Shown here: piece by piece, positions 24,762 to 37,132 of the stretch
How the letters are laid out: each line of letters opens with the position of its first letter
Position numbering within the stretch: the stretch's first letter is position 1
Assembly: GCA_964030785.1 (NCBI GenBank)
Contig: OZ034971.1
Location: forward strand, 38,988,304 to 39,052,303
Direction: 5' to 3'
Length of the DNA stretch: 64,000 bases
Origin: Siderastrea siderea
Lineage: Eukaryota; Cnidaria; Anthozoa; Scleractinia; Rhizangiidae
Made by a program: the position numbers and the translations under genes
Notes under the pieces: model-generated
Database searches by the model: none
What the model was told of the DNA's origin: nothing
The model's input: the letters and a program-made list of their open reading frames with translations, nothing else

Positions 24762-26067
24762 TTACAGGTGAAAACCAAGTGAAAGGACTTGAGCGACGTG
24801 AATATATCTTTTGAGAGGAAACATATTCACCCTCTTAGTCGTCTGAAGACTTTTTAGATTTACCTACGTATGATTATTCCATAATAAGGTTTGTTTAACA
24901 TAGTTTCGTATTAAATAATCGCCTTTCTATGTAGTACACGCTCAACACGGCTGAAAGATAGCGATGACACGGCGTCGCATTTCCAATAGTAGGTGAAAAA
25001 TCTGTAGCTATTCGCCGTTAGTTTTTCTACTTCCACAAAAAAATGGAAACATTTTATAGTTTGTTATTTAAGATATGCTAATCCACCCAGCAAAGAGTAG
25101 GTGTCGCAGTTTTCTACTTGTTCCTATACACTCGGGCCACAGACTCAGTCACAATCAGTGAGGACACAAGCCAACGCTGTTTTTTTCCTCTTTCGCGCTC
25201 CTCTTGTCCCTCACAATTCAGACAGACATTCTTGTAAACCAACATTGAAAGGACAGGGAGACAGATTGTGTCCCACCTAATGTGTCTAATACTGCAGTTT
25301 ATACCCCAGCAACGTTTTAATCACGTGTTCTTAGCGAGGTTAAGGTCAACGTAGCTCGGCGCTTAAATAGTTTTTGCTTCGTTGTCACTGTCGCTTTTCT
25401 GTGAACTTTTTACGGACTTTAGACGGCAAAAGGAACACTCTACGACGCAGTGGCTAATTACGGATAACACATGGAACTAACCAAAGGAACTGCGTAAACG
25501 AAATTACTGACTGTGGTACAAATGTACTTCACGCTGCAAACAGGGAAAATATTTGCTGACGTCATGACCCGGGCATCAAACGTGTACCTTATTGGATTAA
25601 AGACGGTTCTACAGTAGCTATACTTTGCATAACAACTGCTTTAGTTAATAGAGTGTGTATTCTATAAAATAAACGTCTGCCATCTTAACCCAATCCGTAT
25701 CTGTGTGAGTTGATCGGCAAGTTTCCTTGCTTTGCATGGGCCAGTCAGTCCGACTATAAGCTCAAGAACTTTGAAAGAAGGTAAGCGATTGAAAACGCTC
25801 CGAAAATGGGGATTTTGGAAACGCAGTCCAAAATAAAGATTTCGTCGTTTATAAGTGCCCGGCAGAATTTAAAGATTTATTGAGATTCAACCTTCCATTC
25901 TCGCGTTAACGATCGAAAACAAAGGTTTTGGAAAACGATGACATTGAACAGTAAACAAGTCAGTACAAAGTAGTCCAGTAGCTTTTTTGAATGGAAGAAA
26001 AAAAAAACGATTCACAACGGAAAGAGGTGGATGGGCCTTCATTTGTGATAAAATCCCAGGGTGTGCC

Positions 26068-26115
26068 TAGCCTGATTCTCAGACGGTCCGAGGTCCGCCT
26101 GAGAATCAGGCTAAA
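26068..26115. mobile_element. 48-bp hairpin mini-element with 8-bp target duplication
   Basis: TAGCCTGATTCTCAG and CTGAGAATCAGGCTA form the two arms. GGTGTGCC flanks it on both sides (26060-26067 and 26116-26123). Block B1 has the uninterrupted site (AAGGTGTGCCATGCATTG near 39283). Blocks B2 and C carry the insert with the same internal loss of AGCCTGAT from the left arm (GTGCCTTCTCAG), near 42990 and 59255. Confidence 0.75.
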
Positions 26116-27142
26116 GGTGTGCCATGTATTGAACTGAACTGAAAGCTATCAGTTTTAATTGCCTAACCATTTAGTTTTTTCATACTGCAGCTCGTTTCCA
26201 TGACTTCAAAAAATAATGTTTCCTTGAACCTTTGCTAATTTTTTAGCTTAAACACTCCAACGTGTGTTAGCGGACCGTTCACCTAACGCACCTCCTCCTG
26301 CATGTATTCACCCTATCCACAAGTTCTTCTCTTCTAATGTCGAGTGGACTCATCCTCGCTTTCCTTTCCACCTTCTCCCCACCCCCAGTTGGTTTTACTT
26401 CCCACTTCCAATCGCGTGCAACTGAATTCTGAACTAAGAATACGTTATTAAAATACGAGTCCACTGTTACATGTGATACTTAAACGCTTACTGACATAAG
26501 ATATCTAGAATATATTTGATATTCTAGTGTTGTATCTCTCGCGTAGTAATCAGTGAACTAAATCAGTATATAATATAGTTAAAGGTGCCTTAAATTTTCC
26601 AGTAGTCAAAGGTGTTCTAAACGATTCCAACTTGTATCTTGATCATGCTTAGTGTCAATATCTCAGAGATTTTAGTTTATTATTAAAAGGCCAAAACTGT
26701 TGAAGTGCGTTTGCCAATTTACCTTGTGAAAATGGTATGAGTACGCTATTACACCCGTCCGCGATAACTTGCGATCAGAACCAAGTTTAGCAGTGGTCGA
26801 GTAACAGAAAATAAAAAAAAGCCATAAAAAAAATTCCGTCCGGTTGAAGATTGTAAAAAATACATTCCAGTTGAGCGGTAGACATAGTAGGTGATCCGGC
26901 TGGTGGCGTTTAATTCGGGGATTCCCCCAAAGCCCGCAGATGACGTAACACAATAACAAGTGTTTCCGCTTTTCTAGGAAAAGACTTTTACATACGTTCT
27001 GCGAAGACCGCTTGGCCGGGTAACAAAAATTTTAGCAAGAAATTAATTCTAATTATTTCCATTCACCCATCATGTTTCCCCAAAAGAAATACGATTATCT
27101 TTCAAGGGAGATGCCTTAAGTTGTATTTAAAATGGACAATCT

Positions 27143-27161
27143 TGTTGTTGTTGTTGTTGTT
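27143..27161. repeat. (GTT)n microsatellite
   Basis: About six GTT units. The same tract occurs in the paralogous positions near 40247 (B1) and 61979 (C), with different lengths. Confidence 0.8.
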
Positions 27162-27396
27162 TTTACGTGATCTAGTCGCGAACTCATCTCCCGATGAACA
27201 TTGCTGATTCCTAGAAACCAGGTTCACCTTTCCGAGAATTAGTTTTGCAGTATTGAAAATAAAGTTGTGGGAAATGAATAGTAAATTGCGGTTTCATTCG
27301 TCTCACTCCATCTGAATTCCTCATCAGTGGCCTCATGCTTTGGTATAAAAAAGGCTAATCGACAATTCGGCATCAAATCAAAGGCCCCCCAAACCG

Positions 27397-27791
27397 GTTG
27401 GGGGGGTGGATACTTCCTTATAATAACTAGATACTCACACTATTTGCGGCCCCACTCTAACCTGAAGTAGGGTACATTATGCATAGGCTCCTGTATAGAT
27501 TTTGGCCATTTTGGTCTGAAATAGGGTGTGGTTTGTGATTCTAGTCTGGAACTGGGTGTTTTTAGAAGTTACGTTTTATTATCATCTTCTCTTGAGAAGT
27601 GTGTTTGATTATCATCAGATATCTAGGCAAACTGAAGCAGTTCCGAAATAGTCCGACCTTGAATTTTGGGTCAGGTTTAAAATAGGGTAGGGAAACTAAC
27701 ATATTTTAATCTAAAATATGGTAAGCTAGGGTTTCAAGGAGTATGTCCCACACTCCCACCCAAATTTTAGGGAAGTACCTCTCCCCGGGCC
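27397..27791. mobile_element. Poly-G-ended non-autonomous element (copy 4)
   Basis: The left end is GTTGGGGGGG and the right end CCTCTCCCCGGGCC. AAACCG-type repeats flank it; AAAACCG is clearest in the block C copy. The interior repeats reverse complements of the CCCTATTTCAGACC motif, for example GGTCTGAAATAGGG near 27510. It is non-coding. The exact ends are less certain than in copies 1-3. Confidence 0.5.
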
Positions 27792-27869
27792 CAAAACCGA
27801 AGGGTCCCGCATCCCGTGTCTGATAGAATGCTCATCCCTACTCGCTTGGCTTAGTGTGAATCCCAGAGC

Positions 27870-28304
27870 AGGGGGGGTGGGACACTTGACTAATGTTTGG
27901 CTATAGGGGTGCCACTGAAGATTTGAAACCCTGACCCTGTTCAGGACAAAAAATGCCCTACAATACCTACCCTGTGAAGGACAACACCCTGCATTTCAGT
28001 TTAGGTCCCTAGGGCAAATGACAACACTCCCTTGTTTCAAACAATTCTAAAGTGTTTCAAATACCAGCAAACGTCCCTCATCTAGGATTGCTAAATACTG
28101 TATTAGCCATATTTAACGACGGCAATCATACTGACCATACCCTGTTTAGGACAGGTTCACACTCTGTTTAGGACAGACTCACATAAAAAAAATTATATTC
28201 CCTGGTTCCATGAAGGACAAAGAGGCTCAAACTATACCCTGTCCAGCAGCACCTCCCTGTAGAGGCCATATTAGAGAGTATCCCCATCCCCCGGGGGTGT
28301 GAGT
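27870..28304. mobile_element. Poly-G-ended non-autonomous element (copy 5)
   Basis: It opens with a G-run (CAGGGGGGGTGG) and closes with CCCATCCCCCGGGGG. It contains iterated motifs ACCCTGTTCAGGAC, ACCCTGTGAAGGAC and ACCCTGTTTAGGAC between about 27926 and 28250. The same element is at the matching place in block C. The target duplication is unclear. Confidence 0.5.
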
Positions 28305-28680
28305 TGACTGAGGTCGTGATATTTGCTGGATTTAACCCCACTTTGGCCTAGTGTGAGTTGACTTTGCTGTATTCCTTTTACAAAACAGAGCAAATCCTGC
28401 TCTAGCCAGGGTGCAAACAGATCTTCTTTCACAACATCCAGCAACTGTCAGGCGTCTTTAAACTCCATCTAGCACCCCACCCTCATAACTGTGATTCGAA
28501 TTATATCAGTTTCTTAAATAAATTTTTCAAAGACATCATACCATTTAATGCAGAGTTTTTGCCCTTGAATTAAAACAACCATTTTTGTTGTCTAAAATAT
28601 TTCATTATAATTTTTGTCCATTCAGAAAGACAAGGAAAATCAAGGAGACAAAATAAGGGGGAATTTTTAAGTTAAATGAA

Positions 28681-31600
28681 ATACACTGTGACACGCAGTG
28701 AATGTAATCTAAAGCATTCCATTTTATTGGTCTATAACAAGATTATACACAAAAAACTCGTGTACGTTCACAGTTAGCCTGATGAAAAACACACAAAAAG
28801 GTTTGGGAGAATTAGAAAGCTCAAGTGAACCAATAAAATGGAAAAAGCAGTATACTCTGATATTCTCCATCCCAAACTGTCTATTGTGTCTTAACTTTAG
28901 ACTACCAATTGAAAAATAAGAACGCAAATTAAAGTAGGGATGTGATAAGCCATAAAACTTTTACATAATGGCTAAATGTAAACATAAGTTAACAACAGTG
29001 TGTTTGAGACAACTTCAATTGTTTGTATGTGAACCTTAAAAGGACATATTCTCCCAGAACCTCTCACTGGGAGTTAATCAGGTCCCAGAGGTTGTAAACA
29101 CAGATTCATGAAGAACAAAATCTAACAAGTTCTTAACAATGTTTAACATACACTGCAATGTTTACACCTGACTCGATCACTCACGCAGTGTAATCTCAAA
29201 CTTATACTAACAAAGAAGGAGAACAATAAATTTATTGTCTGTAATAACAGTTTTTTGCACAGATTGGTGCATTAATGTACAATTGCAGTGTTTGAGAGAA
29301 CTTGAATGATTCTGTGACCTTTCACATTTATTCTCCCTTAACTCTCTCCACTGTATAAACTGACAATGCACTAAGAAACTAAAAATTAAGACAATTTAAC
29401 ATGACATAATATACTGCAACAGTTTAAGGAGGCTTGAAAGGGTCTTTAGTTCTGTGCACATAGCCTACACATGACATGGCAAGAATGCACATGTCAACCA
29501 AGTGAATCAAAATTTCTAGTAAAAGTCCCACCTGAAAGTACTGGAAGTGAAAATATGGCATTAAAAAGGTCTTACAAACCACAAATAAAACATGCACGAA
29601 ACATTTGTTTTTATTAACAAATTTTGCTCGGCGACCCAGCCTGACTTTTCGCATGCATGTAGCCTTAAGTGTGCCAATTCATATAGAAATGTTTGGAGGA
29701 CAGTTTTTCAGTGGAACTTTTTGTAATTCTAGAAAACAACTTTTTCAATATAATTTAAGTTCTACTGAATAAATTTTTGTCAAATCACCAGAGAAGTTAA
29801 AGAATTTAGGGCACTTTCTAAAAATACAATAAAAAGGGTAGGTCACCAACTTAGTTTTTCAGATAATTGGCAAAAACTGAAATTTGGTGGTTCTTTTTGT
29901 GGGCCTTGGTGTTGCCATGGTAATGGCTATGACGTCACATAGGAGGTGTTAAGAGATGCATGGTTTGCCCACATTGTCAGAAATACTTTTTTGTACCCGT
30001 TCCTTGTTTCAAAAGGATTAAAACAATTAAAAACCCTTTTGAGCCACCTTAAAACACATGCCCGATACAAATATGACAATGAATTTGCAAGAAATTCAGT
30101 GTTTGCGTAAACCAAAGCCAATACATCACACTTACATTGTATTAGAAAAAACATAAATTACGGTAAGCAAGAAATAATAACTGTATTTACTAGGCTAATG
30201 TATTAAAACACAGGAGAGGGACTCTCATTTAAAAGTGACAGAGATACTTGTTGGAGAATGAATACTAAGGAAAAAACAAGAAAGAAAGAAACCCCTCAAT
30301 GCACCAGAACCATGTTTTGAGCATATGATACCAGTTTGTTTTTACTCAGCAAATAATAATACAAAACATTAACTGAAAATTGTCTAACTTTTTACATTGG
30401 CAATCAAATCAACTCAATTATGTAATTTTAGATGGCACTGTTTTAGTATTTACACACAAGGTAAAATACCACAACACACTGTAATTAGGTCTGACTCAGT
30501 AAATGTAGAAACTAAACAACCTTATAGTGGTACCAAAATCATATTTTAAATCCTGAACGTACAATGTGCAATCACTCCGGTTACTTTAAATAACAGACTG
30601 GAGTGACTTCCCTGACTGCTAATCTAAGATGTCAGTTATACAGGGTGTGTTTAGCTTAATCACTCCTGTCACTTTTAAACAAATAGTTCCCCACACCCCT
30701 CCTTCCAAAAAAAGATTATTATTAAACAATTATTCTACAAGGAACTACTTCATTGGATAATTAGTGAAAAATAAACAACTCCTATCAAACAGGTGCAAAT
30801 TATACAAATAATTATTGTTTTATTAAATTGTTGTTGATTTTTTGTCTTTAAATTTTTTGGACAAATGTTTGTTTTACGGATAAGCTTTTGAATGCTGTGG
30901 CACCTGACATAGCATTCATTGAGGCAAAAAGCAAGGTTATTCACAGAATGATAAAGTGTGTGCAGCGTTCCAATGATTGACTGCTTTCAACCCTTTCAGG
31001 ATAGTCGAGAGCGAGACTGTAGCAAGGAGGAAAGACAACAAGAGACTGATCCTCCTCGGCTCTTGGATCCAGGTTTTACTTTCTTCGCTTTTTTTTTTCT
31101 CCTTTCAGCTATCCAGAAAGGGACTACTAGTAGTTTAATCAAATGAGAAAACTAGATTCAGAGTTTTTAAACAACACATAATTTAAAAACTTGTGACTTA
31201 CGGTAAATAAGCTAAGACAGTAATCTATTATTTATAAAAAAGATGGGTGTTTAAACTTCAGTAATACTATAAACTGCCTAAAATATAAGTGATGTTCACA
31301 CAAAAGTGAATTAAATGTTTGTCATGGTCTCAATGAGTTCTTTTGGCCAAAGCCACAGTTCACATGCATCTAATAATTCTCTTACTACAGCTGTACAAAC
31401 TATATAAAGTATCAGTAACTTAAGTGATACTGTATTGCCAACTAATTACACTGTAATTGACAAGGAAAATAAGTGATGATATAATCTTTTCTGAATCATT
31501 GTTAACAAGAAGTCAAAATAGACTGGTAACAGCCAGGCCACTTTCAATCCCCTATGATGCTCCCCTTCCCCATGGCCAGTCAGCCCCCAAGGAAAAAACA

Positions 31601-32929
31601 TAGATTATCCACATTATGTTGGACAGGTCACATAACTAGTTTTTCCTTAACAGCATATTTTAGGAGGAATTGTTGACACCCCTCGCTGATCTTAAAAAGA
31701 TATTAGAGCATGACAAAGTTTAATGTTATGTATGAATCCAAACATTTTTTAGCCTGTAAAAGTCAATCTACGTAACGTGTATATCCAGTATTTCGAATAT
31801 TTCAAATCCATTCTCCAAAATCACATGAGATACCGAATAAACTCTTCAAAATGACAAAGAAGAACTTGACAATTCCTGCAAGATTTTGAATTCCCACAGA
31901 AATTTATAGAAATTGAATCAGGCTAGTATTTCAAATCGATTGTAAATTGATTTTTTATTTTAAGTTTGCCACAACCAGTTGAAACCATAGTTTGTATGTT
32001 GATGTCAAAGCAGCATAAAAGTGAAGACAATACAAAAATGACTTCTTAATTTACACTGCCTCAGTCAGTGACCTGAAAGTGGAGATTTCTCACACAATTC
32101 CGCTTAGGCAGGATAAAGGGAAATAGGAGAAATTAATTAAAACAACATATACAAGTTTTAAAGCTAAATAATATGGTATTAGACCTTTATATAAATAATA
32201 AGCATGAGAAAAAATTATCTATCATAGAAATCTACCATGGCAAACAATTTACAAATAAACAACACAAAATTGACTGCTCTGACAAGGGTCTAATTTCTTT
32301 TGGCTCCTGCTTTCTCACTTGAACACAAAAGCAGTTCAGGACGAAACTTTTCTTTTTGAAAAACACAGGGAGCATTTTGATTTTTAACACTCTGTGGGCA
32401 GTGAAGCATAAGAAAGAACAACAAATCTGAAAGTGGAGAAGCTGAAAGTTTTAATTGACTTCATTTGAAAAGTAAATGTGTATCATGTTTTTAACCTCTC
32501 CAAAATAGACAATTGCCAGTTAAAGTACAATTCAAAATGACAAATAAAGAACACAAGCTGAGGAAATCTTTTACAAATTCATTTAAAGCTTGACATCAAA
32601 TTATTTTTACCCAAGCAATAACAGTCTGTCAGAAGTCTGTAAGGCTAGTTCATTATAAAAAAAAAACATGGCAGAAGATTTTTAAAGGGTGCACTTAATT
32701 TGTTCGGTCTTTTATAATATGAGTTTTAGACACAAAACTGCAATATTTAAACTGACAAGGAAAGTACTGTATGAAGTTCTGTAATCTTTTTTTGTTTCTG
32801 TTTTATAGTGTATTCCAACAGCAATGATTGTGATATGCAACTGCTGTAAAAATACATTTACTTTACTGTGATGTTATTTAACTTATCGTTTTCTTGTTCT
32901 TGCGCTATAAAAAACACATGATGAGTTTT
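28681..32929. other. AT-rich non-coding stretch
   Basis: No coding region was found. It lies directly downstream of the minus-strand NHL gene and could include a long 3' UTR; AATAAA on the minus strand (TTTATTGG at about 28722) is one possible end. The first 460 bp recur at the window end in block C; the rest appears once. Confidence 0.35.
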
Positions 32930-34681
32930 AAATAACAATTACCTTGTCATTGTCAAACTCAACATCAACAGCTACAGCAATGTGACCCTCCATGGTCACC
33001 GTAATCCCTCTAAACCTCTTAATCCGGCTTTCTTCATCGAGTGCAATGGCTCGCACAAATTCGCCATCTTTAGTGTATATATCCACTCGCGGGCGGTGTG
33101 TTCCTCGTTCTTTACAAGCGATGACGACATGTTCACCTGCAGGGTGGGAAGCCATTGTATAGTTATATCCTTTGGTGTTAATGTTGAACTTGTTCAGCTG
33201 TGTTCCATCCTCGGTGAATACGTGAACACAGTTATCACCTCTGTCAAGCACCATCACACTGCCGTCAGGGACCGTGGTAATGTCCCTTGCAACCTTCAAT
33301 ATTCCTTCTCCAATGATACAGACATATCCTCCGTCATGGTTGAACACAACAACAACAGATTTGTACCTACCAGTCTCCCCCAATACCAGCACTTTGTTGC
33401 TGCTAACTGTCAGTCTGCTTTCCCAGCACCAGTCCCAGTCCCCGCTCACAGGAAACTTGTTCAGCCGGTCACCACTGTGCTGGTACACATGCATTTCCCA
33501 CTCACATCCCACAGTCCCAGGCTTCGTCAGTTCGACCAGTACATAGATGTTACTGCTGTTCAGGTTAGTGGCGACATCAAGAATATCTAACTTTGTATCG
33601 GCGTCATCAGTTTGAGGTTCAAAACTGTGAAGAAACTTTCCGCTGCTACTGAATACCTTGACTGTTTTATCCCCAACGTCTGCTATGATAAACTGTCCGT
33701 CGGTGTTTGTAGCGATACCGTGCGCCCACTTCAGCTTGTGCTCCTCTTCTCCCTCCTGACCAAATGACCATGGTGTAACACAGCAGTGTTCCATGCCAAC
33801 TTTCCGCAGAACTTCAGTCACTCTTGAGTCACGCAGAGGGTAAATTTTGTCTGTCCCAATATCAACCGAAGGCCAGATCAAGACGCTTTTACCGGCTGTT
33901 TGCGAACGGCATCGTAGATGGCGCGATTTACCTGACAGACGGCGGAAATTATTTCCCTCCGTTCTTCTTTACCAAACCGGCCCTTGATATTGAGGAGACC
34001 TTTTTCGAGCTCGACTTTAAAGTTGTTTTGAAGATCTGGCAGAAAATGGAGTTTGCGAAGGCATTGTTCGCACTCTGGTAATGCCCTCTTCATTACACTC
34101 TTCACAGACAAAGATGATAAGTCGCCTGCGGTCACCACAGTCTCTACAGCTGACTCTAACATTGTCGCCATGACACGATATCGAATGGCTGTAATGCGGT
34201 CAACTGTGCTTAGAGCTTCATTGTTGAAAGCTCTCGTTGCTTCTTCACGGGTCATCTTGAATCTCTTTTCTGCCTGAGAAAGCGCACTTTTAGTTGTTTC
34301 ACTGAACTCAGTTAGTTGCATGTTTCTCATTTCTGCGGCGACGGCAACCGTTTTCACAGTAGCAGTTGCTGAAAGTGAACTAAGCTCTTTAAGATTCTCG
34401 TTTCTTTCCCAGGCCCGAGTGGTTGTCGCTTCAACTTTTGCGTCGATTGCTTGATACAGATATTCGAGACCTGCTTCAAAGGCGTCAATCGCTGCCAGAA
34501 GGTCCTTCCTTGCTAATCCGTCCAACTTCGACTTAATATCATCAATTTCACGCACAATCAGGGCACGGAATTTCCGATCTGTCACATCACCATCTTTCAG
34601 CTTTTCTGCTGCTTTATCTCTTCCTTTATTCACCAGCAAGCTGATAGTGGCTTTAAACACAGCTGTGATAATCGAAGTCAT
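32928..34681 (-). CDS. Helical-region plus NHL-repeat protein, frame-interrupted
   Basis: The N-terminal frame runs from the ATG at 34681 to a TGA at 33880-33878 (267 residues, opening MTSIITAVFKATISLL). It is rich in Lys, Glu and Ala and predicted helical. The second half (33881-32928) is in another frame, has no ATG at its start, and reads directly on with WPSVDIGTDKIYPLRDSRV. It is a beta-propeller region with NHL-like units such as DGQFIIADVGDKTVKVF and DGSVMVLDRGDNCVHVF. Together they would make about 585 residues. The simplest reading is one gene with a one-base shift near 33881, whether a real mutation, an assembly error or recoding. NHL propellers usually bind protein or RNA partners; the function here is unknown. 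The end, GACAAG followed by GTAATT, could also be a splice donor rather than the true terminus. Confidence 0.7.
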
Positions 34682-34911
34682 ACTTTCTTGAAAATTTAAA
34701 ATGAATGTATCAAAGCTTCCTGATCTTCTATGTTCTGTCTTGCTATGGTACAATTTTACAGATTGAATTTCAGATCACAAGACCAAGGCTTGTGTACGAG
34801 TACGTGATGCAATCCGGATGTGTAAGAAGTAGGTCGCTAATTGAAACCAAAAAGGTCGCGACAAATTGACATCCTCCTACGGAAGGCCATCTTCGGAGAT
34901 CATCTTCGTAA

Positions 34912-35830
34912 GGGGCCGACCATTTAACTCCTAAGGGGGGGGTGTGGATGATTTCGAAAAAAAAATTCCTGCAAGCCCTTGTCGGAAGAAAAAAATTGCA
35001 TGCAGCACAAATGAAATAGAAAAAACTTCTTGCACTGCTGCAAGCAAGAAAAAAAAATGTTGCAAAGCTATTTCATCATTCCAGGGAGACTTTACAAAAT
35101 CCCAGCAAAACTGCAACCATTCTTCCCTTGCTCCCTTTAAACTCTGGGGTTAGACTGCGAGTGGTCTCTAATTTTGGCGATTGTGATTGTGGGGCGGGCA
35201 AAATACACACGCGCCCGCGCGAAAGCCAAAATTAGAGACTACTCGCAGTCTACTCTGGGGTTGGTTATGCTTCAGAATGTGCAATGCATTCTTAGCTTTA
35301 TAGGGTCCGACAATCTGTGAGCCAGCGAGCCACTCCAGTTAGCCTAAATCACACTCTGGTTTAGCCAAAACAACATTCCGGTTAGCCTACCGACTTGCAT
35401 ATTTGCTTGTAGTGTTCTTCAAGTGCTGTTTGTTTTTATTGCTTATCAATACGAAAAAAAGTGTTCTACCAAGAATTCTTTCGAATTCTCCGATTAGAAA
35501 TCACAGACATGATTGCTTAAAATCTCCGAATAAGGTCTTGAAATAGCTGATTTTATAATTAAAAAAATTCCTCTTCAATCTATGCGTCCAAAACGCCCAA
35601 ATTGAACACTACTAAAAAGAATAAATCCCCCCTCCCAACTGTAAAAACATGTTTTCGTATAGCATGATTTTGTATAGCTTACAACATTTTAAGGCTTTGC
35701 AGCTCCATATTGAACTATTACAACAATAACCACAATGTAAATGTAAATACATTCTGTAAATGTGAACACATGATACTGACCAGAAATCATCCACCCCCCC
35801 CCCCCCCTCAAGAGTTAAATGGTCGGCCCC
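34912..35830. mobile_element. PIF/Harbinger-like non-autonomous element, 919 bp
   Basis: Ends GGGGCCGACCATTTAACTC and GAGTTAAATGGTCGGCCCC are near-perfect inverted repeats that continue inward through a G/C run to GTGGATGATTTC. TAA flanks it on both sides (34909-34911 and 35831-35833), fitting the 3-bp PIF/Harbinger target. The interior is non-coding and holds a nested 100-bp palindromic element. It lies about 230 bp upstream of the NHL gene start codon. Confidence 0.75.
35152..35251. mobile_element. 100-bp palindromic element with 11-bp direct repeats
   Basis: AGACTGCGAGTGGTCTCTAA with TTTTGGC at the left is mirrored by GCCAAAATTAGAGACTACTC with GCAGTCT at the right. ACTCTGGGGTT flanks it exactly on both sides (35141-35151 and 35252-35262). 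It is nested in the Harbinger-like element. A TA target (TTAGAC...GTCTAC) is the alternative reading, but the 11-bp match is hard to ascribe to chance. Confidence 0.75.
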
Positions 35831-35833
35831 TAA

Positions 35834-36846
35834 ACAATCTTCGTTTAGAGTCGAGTAACACCAAAAAAGGTAACATACCTTTAAAACATAACATGACATG
35901 ACGTGACATTTTTTTTTCCGCTTTGACAAAGTAGTAAAGTCAGTGTGTAACTGTGAAACGATATAACTTGACAGAAAAAGTCGAAAAAGACAAATGAAAG
36001 TAACCGCTGAAAGGATTCCTCAAATGAACGTTACTTGGAGCGACGCAATCTTACGTCTTACAAAAATCCAGACAAAACCGGACGCTCGAAAGGGACTAGA
36101 GACCGATAGAGTAAAAAAAAAAAGACACAAGGACGGCTCGTCAAAAATGTCTAGTTATGTAGCCTTGAAGGTATAAATTGAACATGTCCTAATGAGTATG
36201 GTAAGACGGATAAGTGACACAAATGTCTAACCAGTTGAGGCGCGGTAAAAAAGGTACACCTTCATCTCAACCAACCCCACTCTTCCGAATCTTATCTCCT
36301 TCAGCTTAGCAAAGTTGCTGATTTAACATCCACTCTCTCTAAAGCGGACACCCTCGGGACCAGCTCTAGGTATCCGCCTTATATTAAAGAGGTGCCCGCC
36401 TTACTTTTTGAGAGAGTTATTATTTCCTTCGCAGATCAGCAAGTGCTTGATTGACGTCAGATTTAAAAGGTAAACTGTTGTGGCAGGAGCCCCGTTGCTG
36501 AACTCCTTATGATTTGGATGGGTTGGCAGTTGGGGTCTTGAGATATGGGAGCACTGCTATAAGATACCACAGAAATGTTCCGCAAGAAACCGCTGCTAGG
36601 TAACGCTGACTACCCTAAAATACTACAAAATGGGACGCCTCTACTTATCCACAAAAACTAAAGCTCCAAGAAAAGTAAAAAGAGACGATTACTGTGATTA
36701 CTAGTCACTAAAGCGATGACAACTCTTATTGCGGGAAGAGCCCGGCTACATGTATTTGTGATAGAAAAGCCGTGAGAAAGCGCATTACTCCCATATCAGT
36801 AATTGTGGCCCTAAAAAATTAGCCACAGTTCATTTTGGATGGAAAA
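35834..36846. other. Non-coding stretch, nothing recognised
   Basis: No coding region, RNA gene or clear repeat was found. Confidence 0.45.
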
Positions 36847-36857
36847 CAATGCTACAT

Positions 36858-37132
36858 CTGCTAAGGGGGCGCGTTGGTGTAGTGGTTAGCGCGTTGGACT
36901 TCAGATCTGAAATTCCGTGGTTCGGCAAGAAACCTTACCCCCCATTTTATACACCCAGGTGTGTAAATGGGTACCAGCGACATCTGCACTGCTGGGGGTA
37001 ACCCTGAGATGGACTACCATCCCATCCAGGAGGGAGTAGCAATACTCTCAGCTGCTTCATGCTACAGAAACTGGGATAAGCTCCGGCTGCGTGGGGCTTC
37101 TTGGCTCATGTGCTACTTTACCTTACCTTTAC
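36858..37132 (+). mobile_element. tRNA-derived SINE, 275 bp
   Basis: The head is tRNA-like: TTGGTGTAGTGGTTAGCGCG holds a good polymerase III A box (TGGTGTAGTGG), and GTGGTTCGGCAAG is a degenerate B box. A body follows with GGGGGTAACCCTGAGATGG, ATCCCATCCAGGAGGGAGTA and CTTCATGCTACAGAAACTGG, and the tail is TTTACCTTACCTTTACC. The 11-bp direct repeat CAATGCTACAT flanks it (36847-36857 and 37133-37143), as expected of LINE-mediated insertion. I recall similar elements in cnidarian genomes but cannot name the family. Confidence 0.8.

Larger units (their letters stand above)
24765..28680. other. Downstream flank of the oxidase gene within block A, non-coding
   Basis: No gene was recognised. The stretch is repeated in block C, and parts of it in B1 and B2. 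It carries the mini-hairpin insertion at 26068-26115, a (GTT)n tract near 27143-27161 and two poly-G-ended elements at about 27.4-27.8 and 27.87-28.3 kb. Confidence 0.5.
19562..29138 (+). repeat. Segmental duplication block A
   Basis: From TTAAATTGTACATGAATGTG onward this block matches 53719-64000 (block C) almost base for base, apart from a Harbinger-like insertion present only here and a foldback insertion present only in C. It covers the last four exons of the oxidase gene and about 5.6 kb of downstream flank. The left boundary falls inside the intron between exons 18467-18662 and 19787-19928. The right boundary is unknown because block C runs off the window. Confidence 0.9.

Noticed and set aside
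28724..28927. Minus-strand frame of 67 residues repeated at 63586-63789
   Set aside because: The repeat is explained by the A/C segmental duplication, not by protein conservation; no start context, domain or splice evidence.
36865..36935. Functional tRNA gene
   Set aside because: The A box is good but the B box is degenerate, no clover-leaf closes, and the sequence continues into a SINE body with target repeats.
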